A stretch of 64,000 nucleotides of DNA from Cupriavidus pauculus (GTDB lineage Bacteria; Pseudomonadota; Gammaproteobacteria; Burkholderiales; Burkholderiaceae): the NCBI RefSeq assembly GCF_002858765.1, contig NZ_PJRP01000025.1, forward strand, positions 1-64,000. The letters run 5' to 3'. The notes under the pieces are model-generated. The model had not been told where the DNA came from, made no database searches, and saw only the letters and a list, made by a program, of their open reading frames with translations. Position 1 is the first letter of the stretch. Every line of letters begins with the position of its first letter. The position numbers and the translations under genes are program-made. Below, in pieces: positions 34,932-43,888 of this stretch.

Positions 34932-36457
34932 GCTGGGTCTCCTTGGGTCGACATCGAACCGGCCTGCTCCTGCAGCACACGCTTGAGGATCTTGCCGTTG
35001 TTATTGGTAGGCAGTTCGGCCAGCGCCACAATGCGGGCCGGGCGCTTGTACGGGGCCAGGCGGCTGTGCAGGTGGCTGCGCAGCGCCTCCGGTTCCAGCG
35101 CCGCGCCGGGGCGCAACTCGACGAAGGCGACGATTTCCTCGTTGCCGTCGCCCTCGGCCACGCCAACCACGGCAGACCGCTGGATGCTCGGATGCGTGTT
35201 GAGCGCCCCCTCCACCTCGGCCGGATAGACGTTGAAGCCCGAGCGGATGATCATCTCCTTGAGGCGGCCGACCACGAACAGCGCGCCATCGGCGTGCATC
35301 TCGCCCAGGTCGCCGCTGGCGTACCAGCCGCCCTCGCGCATCACGGCTTCCGTCGCCGCGGCATCGCGGAAGTAGCCCGGCATCAGCCCCCTGCCCCGCA
35401 GCCAGAGTTCGCCGCGCTGGCCCAGCGGCAAAGGCTGACCGGTCATGGGATCGGTCACCTGCACCTCGGCCTCGGCCACGGCATAGCCGGCGCTGGTATC
35501 GGGGCGCTGATCGCCCAGGCGCGTGACGTGGACCGATCCGGCGTATTCGGATAGCCCATAGCCATGGTGCAGCGTCAGGCCGAACGTAGCCTCCACGCGC
35601 GTCTTCAGCGACAGGTCGAGCGGACCCGCGCCGGTGTAGAGGTAGCGCAACGCCGGCGCCACCGGCTGCGCGATGCCCTGCTCCTGCAGATAGGCCAGCA
35701 GCCGCGAGAACAGCGTGGGCGGCCCCTGCAACTGCGATACGCCGTGATGGGCCAGCGCGTCGAGCAGATCGGCGGGATCGAACTGCGGCCGCATCACCAG
35801 CTGAGCGCCAGCCAGCAGCGAACTGAGCAGCACCGTGCCAAGGCCGAAGATATGGGTCATCGGCACGAAGGCATAGCTGCGGTCGGTCGGGCCCAGTGCA
35901 CGGGCCTCACGGGTCACCCGCGCGAAATGGATCAGCGCGTCGTGCGTCAGCATCACGCCCTTTGGCTCGCCCGTGGTGCCGGACGTGAAGATCAGGGCGG
36001 CCACCTGGTCGCGCAACGGCGCCGGTTCCTGCATCGCATCGGCTCGCACGGCAGAACGATGCATGCCGGGCAGCGCCGATGGCGCGGCCCTGAAGCGTTC
36101 GGCGTGCCCGGCGGCGGCGCGCGACGCCGTGGCGGTGAAGTACACCACCCTGGCATCGGCCCGGGCGGCGAAGGCGTCGATTTCGCCCGCGGCCATGCGC
36201 GCATTGACGCCACACGACCATGCGCCCACGCGGCTGCAGGCCAGGATCAGCGCGGCGTGCTCGGGACAGTTCTCGGCCACCACCATCACGCGGTCACCGG
36301 GCCGCACATCAAGCTCGCGCAGTTCCGCTTCGGCCGTATCCGTCAGCGCGCCCAGCGCGGCAAAGCTGACGCTGCGGCCGTCCGGCAGGTGGAGAAACGG
36401 TTGATCGGGGGCCTCGGCCAACCAATGGTCAAGCAGCTCATGAATCCGGGTGGTCAC
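34928..36457 (-). CDS. AMP-forming acyl-CoA synthetase coupled to a Bug receptor
   Basis: The 509-residue ANL ligase shows FTSGTTGEPKGVMLTH, HHGYGLSEYAGS, YASGDLGEMHADGALFVVGR, IIRSGFNVYPAEVE and NNNGKILKRVLQE. A GTG at 36457-36455 (VTTRIHELLDHW) with AAGGAC upstream is the preferred start. An ATG further up at 36619 would add about 54 residues with no family resemblance. It overlaps the Bug gene by ATGA and is divergent from the igr-like ACAD operon, so it is a good candidate activating ligase for that pathway. Confidence 0.88.
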   Translation of the reverse strand: MTTRIHELLDHWLAEAPDQPFLHLPDGRSVSFAALGALTDTAEAELRELDVRPGDRVMVVAENCPEHAALILACSRVGAWSCGVNARMAAGEIDAFAARADARVVYFTATASRAAAGHAERFRAAPSALPGMHRSAVRADAMQEPAPLRDQVAALIFTSGTTGEPKGVMLTHDALIHFARVTREARALGPTDRSYAFVPMTHIFGLGTVLLSSLLAGAQLVMRPQFDPADLLDALAHHGVSQLQGPPTLFSRLLAYLQEQGIAQPVAPALRYLYTGAGPLDLSLKTRVEATFGLTLHHGYGLSEYAGSVHVTRLGDQRPDTSAGYAVAEAEVQVTDPMTGQPLPLGQRGELWLRGRGLMPGYFRDAAATEAVMREGGWYASGDLGEMHADGALFVVGRLKEMIIRSGFNVYPAEVEGALNTHPSIQRSAVVGVAEGDGNEEIVAFVELRPGAALEPEALRSHLHSRLAPYKRPARIVALAELPTNNNGKILKRVLQEQAGSMSTQGDPA

Positions 36458-36678
36458 GCTAGCCGTCCTTGCTGAATGCGGTGAAGAGGTCCGCGCAGCA
36501 TGGCGCCAAAGCCGGGCCGGCGCCATTCGTAAATCACAAGGGTCGGCTTCGCTGGCCTGAAACCGCGCTGCGGAATGCGGCGCCGTGCATTTCGGTATCC
36601 GGAAGGCTGGATTCGGCAATCTCGAACCAGCGTGGCGTGCACGCCCATAGAATCGTTTTCACTGACCGGAGACAGTTC

Positions 36679-37872
36679 ATGGACCTGCGTTTCACAAGAG
36701 AAGAAGAATCCTTCCGCGAGGAAGTCGGCGCCTTTGTGCGGGCCAGCCTGCCCGCCGACATTCGCGACAAGGTGCTGGGCCATCGCCGCGTGGAGAAGGA
36801 CGACTACGTGCGCTGGCACCGTATCCTGCACGCCCAGGGCTGGGGTGCCCCGACGTGGCCCACGGAATGGGGCGGCACCGGCTGGAAAGCGCTGCAACGC
36901 CTGATCTTCGAGATCGAGACATTCCGCGCCGGCGCGCCGCGCATGCTGCCGTTCGGGCTGACGATGATCGGCCCGGTGCTGATGAAATACGCCAGCGCCG
37001 AGCACAAGGCGCGCTTCCTGCCGCGCATCCCGACCGTGGACGACTTCTGGTGCCAGGGATACTCCGAGCCGGGCGCCGGTTCCGACCTGGCGTCGCTGCG
37101 GACCCGCGCAGTGCGCAAGGGCGACAAGTACATCGTGAACGGCCAGAAGACCTGGACCACGATGGCGCACTTTGCCGACTGGATCTTCTGCCTCGTGCGC
37201 ACGGACACCGAGGTCAAGCCGCAGGAAGGCATCTCGATGCTGCTGATCGACATGAAGTCGCCCGGCGTGACGGTGCGGCCGATCAAGACGCTGGACGGCG
37301 GCCACGACGTGAACGAGACCTGGTTCGAGGACGTGGAAGTGCCGGTGGAAAACCTGCTGGGCGAGGAAAACAAGGGCTGGACGTACGCCAAGTACCTGCT
37401 GGGCCACGAGCGCACCGGCATTGCCGGCATCGGCCACTGCTATCGCGAGCTGCGCCAGCTGCGGCACTACGCGGCCGAGACCACCGACGGCCGGGGCCGC
37501 CCGCTGATCGAGGACGTGCGCATGCGCGACAAGATCGCCCGCGTGGAAATGGATCTGCTGGCGCTGGAGATGCTGCTGTTGCGTGTGGCGACCCAGGCCG
37601 CCGGCACGCCGGGCCCCGAGGCCTCCATGGTCAAGATTCGCGGCTCCGAACTGCAGCAGGACATCGCGATGCTGCAGATGGAAGTGGCCGGCCCCAATGG
37701 TTGGCCGTACTCGCCGGACTGGATGGAGCCCGGCGCGCCGCAACCCGTGAGCGGCCCGGACTGGGCCGCCCCTGCGGCATCGACCTACTATGACATGCGC
37801 AAGACCACGATCTACGGCGGCTCGACCGAGGTCCAGAAAAACATCATCTCGAAGATGATCATCGGTTTCTAA
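36679..37872 (+). CDS. Acyl-CoA dehydrogenase, catalytic subunit of a probable heteromer
   Basis: The 397-residue ACAD has intact motifs: GYSEPGAGSDLASLRTRAVR, VNGQKTWTTMAHFADWIF and the C-terminal TIYGGSTEVQKNIISKMIIG with the presumed catalytic Glu. The family resembles the FadE28/FadE26-type subunits of steroid-degrading heterotetramers. CCGGAGACAGTTC precedes the ATG at 36679. It lies 17 bp before a second, degenerate ACAD. It would dehydrogenate a short branched side-chain acyl-CoA. Confidence 0.9.
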   Translation: MDLRFTREEESFREEVGAFVRASLPADIRDKVLGHRRVEKDDYVRWHRILHAQGWGAPTWPTEWGGTGWKALQRLIFEIETFRAGAPRMLPFGLTMIGPVLMKYASAEHKARFLPRIPTVDDFWCQGYSEPGAGSDLASLRTRAVRKGDKYIVNGQKTWTTMAHFADWIFCLVRTDTEVKPQEGISMLLIDMKSPGVTVRPIKTLDGGHDVNETWFEDVEVPVENLLGEENKGWTYAKYLLGHERTGIAGIGHCYRELRQLRHYAAETTDGRGRPLIEDVRMRDKIARVEMDLLALEMLLLRVATQAAGTPGPEASMVKIRGSELQQDIAMLQMEVAGPNGWPYSPDWMEPGAPQPVSGPDWAAPAASTYYDMRKTTIYGGSTEVQKNIISKMIIGF

Positions 37873-37889
37873 CGCAGGGGACGACAGGC

Positions 37890-39005
37890 ATGGATTTCAC
37901 CTACAGCGAAGAACAGCAGATGCTGGCCGACAGCCTGCGCCGCTTTGTCGCATCCGAGTATGCGTTCGAGCATCGCCGCCGCAATGCGCGCGAACAGGGC
38001 GGCTTCGACCGCGCCACGTGGCGGCAACTGGCGGAGATGGGCGTGCTGGGCCTGACCGTGCCGGCCGACCATGGCGGCTTTGGCGAAGGCCCGACCAGCC
38101 AGGTGGTGGTGCAACGCGAACTGGGCCGTGGGCTGGTGCAGGAGCCGGTGATTCCGGCGGCCATCGCCGCGGCCATCCTGGCGCACCATGCGCCGGTCGC
38201 GCAGCAGGCCGAATGGCTGCCGGCCATCGCCGATGGCAGCAAGATCGTGGCACTGGCTTACCTGGAACCCGCCACGCGCTATCGCCTGGACACCGCCCAG
38301 ACCGTGGCGCGCCAGCGCGAGCCGAATGGCTACGTGCTGCGCGGCACGAAATCGGTGGTGTGGCATGGCGGGGCCGCCGACACCTATCTGGTCTCGGCCA
38401 TGCTCGACGGCACGCTGGCACTGTTCCTGGTCAGCCACGACGCCCCGGGGCTGAGCGTGACCACCTATCCCACCATCGACCGCCTGTCCGGCGCCGACCT
38501 GCAACTGGCCGACGTGCCGGCCACGCTGGTGACCGTCGACGGGCTCCGGGCGCTGGAACTGGGCATCGACCACGGCATTGCCGCGCAATGTGCGGCGGCG
38601 GCCGGCGCGATGGAGCGGCTGATCGAGATCACCGCCGAATACCTGGGCGCGCGCAAGCAGTTCGGCAAGCCGCTGGCATCGTTCCAGGCGCTGCAGCACC
38701 GCATGGCCGACATGCTGGTGCAGAAGGAACTGGCGCTGTCGATGGCCTACGTGGCCGCGCAGGGGCTGGACGCCACCGATGCCGACGAACGCCGCCGCAA
38801 GGTAGCGGCCGCAAAGGTCGTCACGGCGCGGGCGGCACGCTTTGTCGGCCAGCAGGCCGTGCAATTGCACGGCGGCATGGGCATGACCGACGAACTCGAG
38901 GTGGGCGACTACTTCAAGGCCCTGGCCATGACCGATGTGCTGCTCGGCGACACCGACCTGCACATGGAGCGCTACACCGCCACCATGGCCGCGATCGCGG
39001 CCTGA
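37890..39005 (+). CDS. Acyl-CoA dehydrogenase-like partner subunit (degenerate active site)
   Basis: The 371-residue ACAD fold has an intact core (DFTYSEEQQMLADSLRRFV; LQHRMADMLVQKELA; VQLHGGMGMTDELEVGDYFK). The usual (S/T)EP-x-AGSD loop reads LEPATRYRLD (about 125-134). The C-terminus LLGDTDLHMERYTATMA has no GG(T/S)xE catalytic Glu. This is the hallmark of the non-catalytic partner in alpha2beta2 ACADs such as ChsE1-ChsE2. It follows the catalytic subunit by 17 bp. Confidence 0.85.
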   Translation: MDFTYSEEQQMLADSLRRFVASEYAFEHRRRNAREQGGFDRATWRQLAEMGVLGLTVPADHGGFGEGPTSQVVVQRELGRGLVQEPVIPAAIAAAILAHHAPVAQQAEWLPAIADGSKIVALAYLEPATRYRLDTAQTVARQREPNGYVLRGTKSVVWHGGAADTYLVSAMLDGTLALFLVSHDAPGLSVTTYPTIDRLSGADLQLADVPATLVTVDGLRALELGIDHGIAAQCAAAAGAMERLIEITAEYLGARKQFGKPLASFQALQHRMADMLVQKELALSMAYVAAQGLDATDADERRRKVAAAKVVTARAARFVGQQAVQLHGGMGMTDELEVGDYFKALAMTDVLLGDTDLHMERYTATMAAIAA

Positions 39006-39042
39006 CGAACACCATACGGAACACCAGACGGAAGACACACCG

Positions 39043-40209
39043 ATGACAATCAATGGCAAGGCATATATCGTCGGGGCCTACGAGCACCCGACCCGCAAGG
39101 CACCGGACAAGACCGTGCCGCAACTGCACGCCGAATGCGCCCGTGGCGCGCTGGAAGACGCCGGCCTGACACTGGCCGACGTGGACGGCTATTTCTGCGC
39201 CGGCGACGCACCCGGCCTGGGCATGGTCAACATGGTCGACTACCTGGGCCTGAACGCACGCCATGTGGATTCGAGCGAAATGGGCGGCTCGTCCTATATC
39301 GCGCACGTCTCGCACGCAGCCCAGGCGATTGCCGCCGGCAAGTGCAATGTGGCGTTGATCACGCTGGCCGGGCGCCCGCGCTCGGAGGGTTCCAGCGGCA
39401 CGCAGGCCCGCAACTGGGGCGCGAACCTGCCCGACCAGCCGTTCGAGGCGCCGTTCAGCCCGGTGACGGTCAACCTGTATGCGATGGTGGCGCAGCGCCA
39501 CATGTACGAGTTTGGCACCACGCCCGAGCAGCTTGCGTGGATCAAGGTGGCTGCCTCGCACCACGCCCAGCACAACCCGAACGCAATGCTGCGCGAGCTG
39601 GTAACGGTGGAAGACGTGCTGAATTCGCCGATGATCTCCGACCCGCTGCACCGGCTGGACTGCTGCGTGGTGTCCGACGGTGGCGGCGCGCTGATCGTGG
39701 CGCGCCCCGAGATCGCGGCGAAGCTGAACCGGCCGAAGATCAAGGTGCTGGGCGCGGGCGAACACGTGAAGGGCCTGCTGGGCGGCCAGGTGGATCTGTC
39801 ATGGTCCGCCGCGCGCGTGTCCGGCGCGGCGGCGTTCGCAGAGGCGGGCGTTACGCCATCCGACATCCAGTACGCGTCGATCTACGACAGCTTCACCATC
39901 ACCGTGCTGATGCAGCTGGAAGACCTGGGCTTCTGCAAGAAGGGCGAAGGCGGCAAGTTCGTGATGGACGGCAACCTGATTGCGGGCGTGGGCAAGCTGC
40001 CGATCAACACCGACGGCGGCGGCCTGTGCAACAACCATCCGGCCAATCGCGGCGGCATCACCAAGGTGATCGAGGCCGTGCGCCAGTTGCGTGGCGAGGC
40101 CAACCCGGCCGTGCAGGTCAAGAACTGCCAGCTTGCGCTGGCCCAGGGGACCGGCGGCTACATGGGGTCGCGCCATGGCTCGGCCACCCTGATCCTGGAA
40201 CGCGAATAA
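39043..40209 (+). CDS. Cys-less thiolase-fold protein, probable Ltp2-type retro-aldolase
   Basis: The 388-residue thiolase-fold protein lacks the thiolase nucleophile: residue 82 is Gly (SSEMGGSSY) where Cys82 sits in the homologue at 23896. The HDCF motif is replaced by YDSF (Tyr281), GHPxGATG by NHPANRGG (His332), and the C-terminal Cys loop by TGGYMGSRHG (Tyr373). Tyr residues replacing Cys/His are known in Ltp2 steroid side-chain retro-aldolases. The next gene is a DUF35 protein, the known partner of Ltp2 enzymes. Predicted reaction: retro-aldol cleavage of a tertiary 3-hydroxyacyl-CoA to a ketone and a short acyl-CoA. Lipid transfer is an alternative. Confidence 0.78.
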   Translation: MTINGKAYIVGAYEHPTRKAPDKTVPQLHAECARGALEDAGLTLADVDGYFCAGDAPGLGMVNMVDYLGLNARHVDSSEMGGSSYIAHVSHAAQAIAAGKCNVALITLAGRPRSEGSSGTQARNWGANLPDQPFEAPFSPVTVNLYAMVAQRHMYEFGTTPEQLAWIKVAASHHAQHNPNAMLRELVTVEDVLNSPMISDPLHRLDCCVVSDGGGALIVARPEIAAKLNRPKIKVLGAGEHVKGLLGGQVDLSWSAARVSGAAAFAEAGVTPSDIQYASIYDSFTITVLMQLEDLGFCKKGEGGKFVMDGNLIAGVGKLPINTDGGGLCNNHPANRGGITKVIEAVRQLRGEANPAVQVKNCQLALAQGTGGYMGSRHGSATLILERE

Positions 40210-40223
40210 GCGCGAGGCTACCG

Positions 40224-40631
40224 ATGACCACTCCCTACGTTCCCACCGTTTTCAAGGCCCCGGACGAACTGCCCGACAACGCGCCGTTCTGGCAAGCCGC
40301 CCGCGAAGGCCGCCTGCTGGTGCGCCACTGCAAGTCGTGCGGCAAACCCCACTGGTACCCGCGCGCACTGTGCCCGTTCTGCATGGGCGACACCGACTGG
40401 AAAGACGCCAGCGGCCTGGGCGAGATCTATTCGTTCAGCATCACGCGCCGTGCCGGCCCCCATCCGTTCTGCATCGCCTATGTGAAGCTCGATGAAGGCG
40501 TAACCATGCTGACCCATATCGTCGATACCGACCTGGACAGCGTGCGCATTGGCCAGCGCGTGAAGGTGCGCTTTGCCGAGACCGAGGGCGGCGCGCCAGT
40601 GCCTGTCTTCGCGCCGGCCGAAGCGGCCTGA
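40224..40631 (+). CDS. DUF35 zinc-ribbon/OB-fold partner protein
   Basis: The 135-residue protein has an N-terminal helix (PFWQAAREGRLLVRHCKSCG), a rubredoxin-like zinc ribbon with Cys36, Cys39, Cys50 and Cys53 (CKSCG...CPFC), and a C-terminal OB fold (GLGEIYSFSITRRAG; PFCIAYVKLDEG). DUF35 proteins present acyl-CoA to thiolase-like enzymes and are obligate partners of Ltp2 aldolases (ChsH2 C-terminal half). GAGG precedes the ATG. It lies 14 bp after the thiolase-like gene and 13 bp before the MaoC gene. Confidence 0.9.
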   Translation: MTTPYVPTVFKAPDELPDNAPFWQAAREGRLLVRHCKSCGKPHWYPRALCPFCMGDTDWKDASGLGEIYSFSITRRAGPHPFCIAYVKLDEGVTMLTHIVDTDLDSVRIGQRVKVRFAETEGGAPVPVFAPAEAA

Positions 40632-40644
40632 AGCGGAGCACCCG

Positions 40645-41538
40645 ATGGCGATCCGCTACCAGCACCTGCGCAACCGCGACTTTTCCCCGGTGCGCCAGCA
40701 CTACACCCTGCGCGACACCATGCTGTACGCGCTAAGCCTGGGCCTGGGCAACGACCCGATGGATGCGTCGGCCCTGCCCTTCGTCTACGAAGGCACGCCG
40801 GGCGGCCTGCGCGCACTGCCGTCGCAGGCCGTGGTGCTGGGCTATCCCGGCTTCTGGGCCCGCGAGCCCGATACCGGCATCGACTGGGTCAAGCTGCTGC
40901 ACGGCGAGCAGCGGCTGCGGCTGCATCGCCCGCTGCCCGCCGATGCCGAGGTGGTGGGCCACAACCGCATTACCCACCTGACCGACAAGGGCGCGGGCAA
41001 GGGAGCCATCATGGTCACCGAGCGCCGGCTGGAAACCGTGCAGGGCGAACTGCTGGCGACGATCCAGCAGGTGTCGTTCCTGCGCGGCGACGGCGGCTAC
41101 AGCCAGCAGGACGGCGGCCAGCCCAGCGACGAACCGTTGCCGGCGCTGCGCCCGGTGCCCGAAGACCGTCCGCCCGATTTCGTCGATACCCAGCCCACGC
41201 GCCCCGAAGCGGCGCTGCTGTACCGGCTTATGGGCGACTTCAATCCGCTGCACGCCGATCCGGCCGTGGCCAGCGCCGCCGGGTTCGAGCGACCGATCCT
41301 GCACGGCCTGGCCAGCTACGGGCTGGTGGCCCACGCGCTGCTGCGGCAATGCGCGGGCCATGACCCGGCACGGCTGCGCGCGTTCGATATCCGCTTTACC
41401 GCGCCGGTCTTTCCCGGTGAAACGCTGGTGACCGAGATCTGGCGTGATCCGCAGCATGCCGGCCAGTTCCAGTTGCGTGCCAGGGTGCTGGAACGCGACA
41501 AGGTCGTGCTCAGCCATGGCTGGGCCGAGATTGCGTGA
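40645..41538 (+). CDS. Double hot-dog MaoC enoyl-CoA hydratase
   Basis: The 297-residue protein has two hot-dog halves. The N-terminal substrate-binding half runs to about residue 150 and the C-terminal half carries the hydratase-2 motif YRLMGDFNPLHADPAVA, then GFERPILHGL. It would hydrate the enoyl-CoA formed by the paired ACADs to the tertiary alcohol cleaved by the thiolase-fold aldolase. GGAGCACCCG precedes the ATG at 40645. It is fifth in the 36679-42870 plus-strand run. Confidence 0.88.
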   Translation: MAIRYQHLRNRDFSPVRQHYTLRDTMLYALSLGLGNDPMDASALPFVYEGTPGGLRALPSQAVVLGYPGFWAREPDTGIDWVKLLHGEQRLRLHRPLPADAEVVGHNRITHLTDKGAGKGAIMVTERRLETVQGELLATIQQVSFLRGDGGYSQQDGGQPSDEPLPALRPVPEDRPPDFVDTQPTRPEAALLYRLMGDFNPLHADPAVASAAGFERPILHGLASYGLVAHALLRQCAGHDPARLRAFDIRFTAPVFPGETLVTEIWRDPQHAGQFQLRARVLERDKVVLSHGWAEIA

Positions 41539-41577
41539 ACGCCCTCCCCCTGATTCGCTTCGCCTGATTCCTTTGCT

Positions 41578-42870
41578 ATGACCGCTTCCCACGAATCCAC
41601 CCCCGGCCTGCCGCCGCCGTCGCGGCAGACGGGCGCACTCAGCCATCTGCGCGTGCTCGACCTTTCCCGCGTGCTGGCGGGCCCATGGTGTACGCAGAAC
41701 CTGGCCGACATGGGCGCCGACGTCATCAAGATCGAGAAGCCCGGCGCCGGCGACGACACCCGGCACTGGGGGCCACCGTACCTGGATGGCGACGACGGCC
41801 CGACGCGCCAGGCCAGCTACTTCGCGGCGTGCAACCGCAACAAGCGCTCGGTGACCGTGGACATTGCCACGGCCGAAGGACAGAAGCTGGTGCGCGAGCT
41901 GGCGCAGCAGAGCGACGTGGTCATCGAGAACTACAAGACCGGCAGCCTCAAGCGCTACGGGCTCGACTACGAGACGCTCAGCGCGCTGAACCCGCGCCTG
42001 GTCTACTGCTCGATTACGGGCTTCGGCCAGACCGGACCCTACGCGGCCCGGCCCGGCTATGACCTGCTGGTGCAGGCCATGAGCGGGCTGATGAGCATCA
42101 CGGGCCAGCCCGATGGCGAACCCGGTGGCGGGCCGCTGCGCGTGGGCGTGGCGGTGATCGATCTATTCACGGGCATGTATGCCACCACCGCCATCCTTGG
42201 CGCGATCGAGGCCCGGCATCACACCGGGCGCGGCCAGCGGATCGACATTGCGCTGCTCGACGTGGCCATGGCGGTACTGGCCAACCAGGGTGCCGGCTAT
42301 CTGAATGCCGGCGTGGTGCCGACGCGCCAGGGCAATGTGCATCCCAGCGTGGTGCCATATCAGGACTTCCCGACCCGGGACGGCAACATGCTGCTGGCCA
42401 TCGGCAACGACGGCCAGTTCGCGCGCTTCTGCGAGGTGGCCGATGTCGACTGGGCACGCGACGAGCGCTACGCCACCAACAGTGCCCGCGTGACCCATCG
42501 CGACACGCTGATTCCGATGATGAGCGACGTCACTCGCGCGAAGTCGACCCACGAATGGATCGGCCTGCTTGAGGCGGCTTCGGTGCCATGCGGCCCGATC
42601 AACAACATCGGGCAGGCATTTGCCGACGAGCACGTCCAGCATCGCGGGCTGCGCGTGGAGCAGTACCGCTATGCGACGGCCGACCGCCCGGCAGAGGATA
42701 CCGTCAACCGGATCTGCTCCACGGCCAGCCCGCTGCGATTGTCCGACACGCCGCCCACGCTGCGCCACGCGCCGCCCGCGCTGGGCCAGCACACGGACGA
42801 AGTGCTGCGGGATTGCCTGGGTCTCGGTCCGCAAGCCGTAGCGGACCTGCGGACCAAGGGCGTGCTGTAG
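41578..42870 (+). CDS. Family III CoA-transferase (CaiB/BaiF)
   Basis: The 430-residue transferase shows LRVLDLSRVLAGPWCTQNLA, NRNKRSVTVDI, ITGFGQTGPYAARPGYD and VIDLFTGMYA, with Asp195 at the position of the catalytic Asp of formyl-CoA transferase. Unlike the protein at 26902 it lacks the GHDINY racemase motif. It probably moves CoA between a product acid and a substrate acid. It lies 39 bp after the MaoC gene and is probably in the same operon. Confidence 0.88.
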   Translation: MTASHESTPGLPPPSRQTGALSHLRVLDLSRVLAGPWCTQNLADMGADVIKIEKPGAGDDTRHWGPPYLDGDDGPTRQASYFAACNRNKRSVTVDIATAEGQKLVRELAQQSDVVIENYKTGSLKRYGLDYETLSALNPRLVYCSITGFGQTGPYAARPGYDLLVQAMSGLMSITGQPDGEPGGGPLRVGVAVIDLFTGMYATTAILGAIEARHHTGRGQRIDIALLDVAMAVLANQGAGYLNAGVVPTRQGNVHPSVVPYQDFPTRDGNMLLAIGNDGQFARFCEVADVDWARDERYATNSARVTHRDTLIPMMSDVTRAKSTHEWIGLLEAASVPCGPINNIGQAFADEHVQHRGLRVEQYRYATADRPAEDTVNRICSTASPLRLSDTPPTLRHAPPALGQHTDEVLRDCLGLGPQAVADLRTKGVL

Positions 42871-42882
42871 CCGGCTGCCGAC

Positions 42883-43551
42883 ATGCGGCTCAGCATCGAG
42901 TCGGCATCGCATCTGCGCCTGGCGCGGCTCGTGCCGGCGTTTCCGATGACGGTGACGGCCACGCGCGGCACGGCCGTGATGCGGCGTAACGGCTTCGCGC
43001 GCACGCTGGTGCCCGGGCTGCCCTGCATCGTCGAGCCATTCCATGGCGTCGACCTGCTGGTGACCGGTTGCGCGGGGCAGCCGGCCGGATGTCGGATCGA
43101 GATCGCGCCGGCCAGCGACACGGGCGACCACCGTCTGCTGCATCGCGCGCTGTCGCGGCGAATCTTCCTGCAGCCGGACTTGCCCTGGAGCGCCGATTTC
43201 GCGGCCGAATTGCTTGGGGAGTCGCCCAGGCAAATCCGGCGCACGCTGTTTGCGGAGGGCGCAGCCTTCGGCGACCTGTGCCGGACACAGCGCCTGATGC
43301 GGCTGCTGTTTGAGTCCACGCACGGGCATCGCGGGCATGCCAGCCTGGGTTCGCTGAAGCGCCGCATGGGATGGCCGGCGAGCCATGATCTGGAATCGTC
43401 GTTTTATGACCGGTTTGGCATCACGCTCGACGTGCTCCGGCACGTGACAGATGGCGGCGACGCTTCGCCCGGCACCGGCGCCCGCGCCAACCCTTCCGCC
43501 CGGCTTGTGCCTCCAATCGCGCACTATTGGCCCAGCCTATCCCCCGCATAA
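42883..43551 (+). CDS. AraC-like transcriptional regulator
   Basis: The 222-residue protein has a C-terminal half that fits an AraC/XylS DNA-binding domain. The first HTH reads LLGESPRQIRRTLFAEGAAF and the second GWPASHDLESSFYDRFGITL. The N-terminal ~100 residues (cupin-like or unknown) give no recognised effector domain. It starts 12 bp after the CoA-transferase stop, so it is probably an operon-encoded regulator of the 36679-42870 unit. Similarity to AraC is judged by pattern only. Confidence 0.65.
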   Translation: MRLSIESASHLRLARLVPAFPMTVTATRGTAVMRRNGFARTLVPGLPCIVEPFHGVDLLVTGCAGQPAGCRIEIAPASDTGDHRLLHRALSRRIFLQPDLPWSADFAAELLGESPRQIRRTLFAEGAAFGDLCRTQRLMRLLFESTHGHRGHASLGSLKRRMGWPASHDLESSFYDRFGITLDVLRHVTDGGDASPGTGARANPSARLVPPIAHYWPSLSPA

Positions 43552-43628
43552 CAAACCGGTCTTGGACGCTATACCCGGAAACGGGGATCATCGGCAGCAA
43601 CGGTTTCCCCCACCCACCGGAGTCTTCA

Positions 43629-43862
43629 ATGAAGTCCGCCCTGCTCGCCCTGTGTGGCGCAGCCTCCCTCCTTGCCTCGCTGTCCGCCGTTGCCGGTCCC
43701 GACTTTGCCGTGATCGAACGCGCGCGTGCCAACGCCCACCAGCGTCAGCAGGTCAAGCCCGCCGCATGCCATTGCGACACCGCAACAGGCCCCGGCACCG
43801 CCACGGGCATCCCGTCGGCCAGCGCGCCGAAGGCCGCCCTGGCGCCGATTCATACCAGCTGA
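43629..43862 (+). CDS. Small secreted protein, 77 aa
   Basis: The family is not recognised. A Sec signal (MKSALLALCGAASLLASLSAVAG) is followed by a short mature segment with ARANAHQRQQ and CHCDTATGPGT, a CxC pair. CCGGAGTC precedes the ATG at 43629. Its size and signal suggest a periplasmic protein of unknown role. Ends 27 bp before the convergent LysR gene. Confidence 0.6.
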   Translation: MKSALLALCGAASLLASLSAVAGPDFAVIERARANAHQRQQVKPAACHCDTATGPGTATGIPSASAPKAALAPIHTS

Positions 43863-43888
43863 GTTGGCCCGGCGAGCAGATTCGCTGC

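Noticed and set aside
36500-36526. ATGGCGCC/GGCGCCAT inverted repeat between divergent ligase and ACAD genes
   Set aside because: Arms are GC-rich and 11 bp apart, so chance occurrence in this genome is likely. Kept out as an operator.
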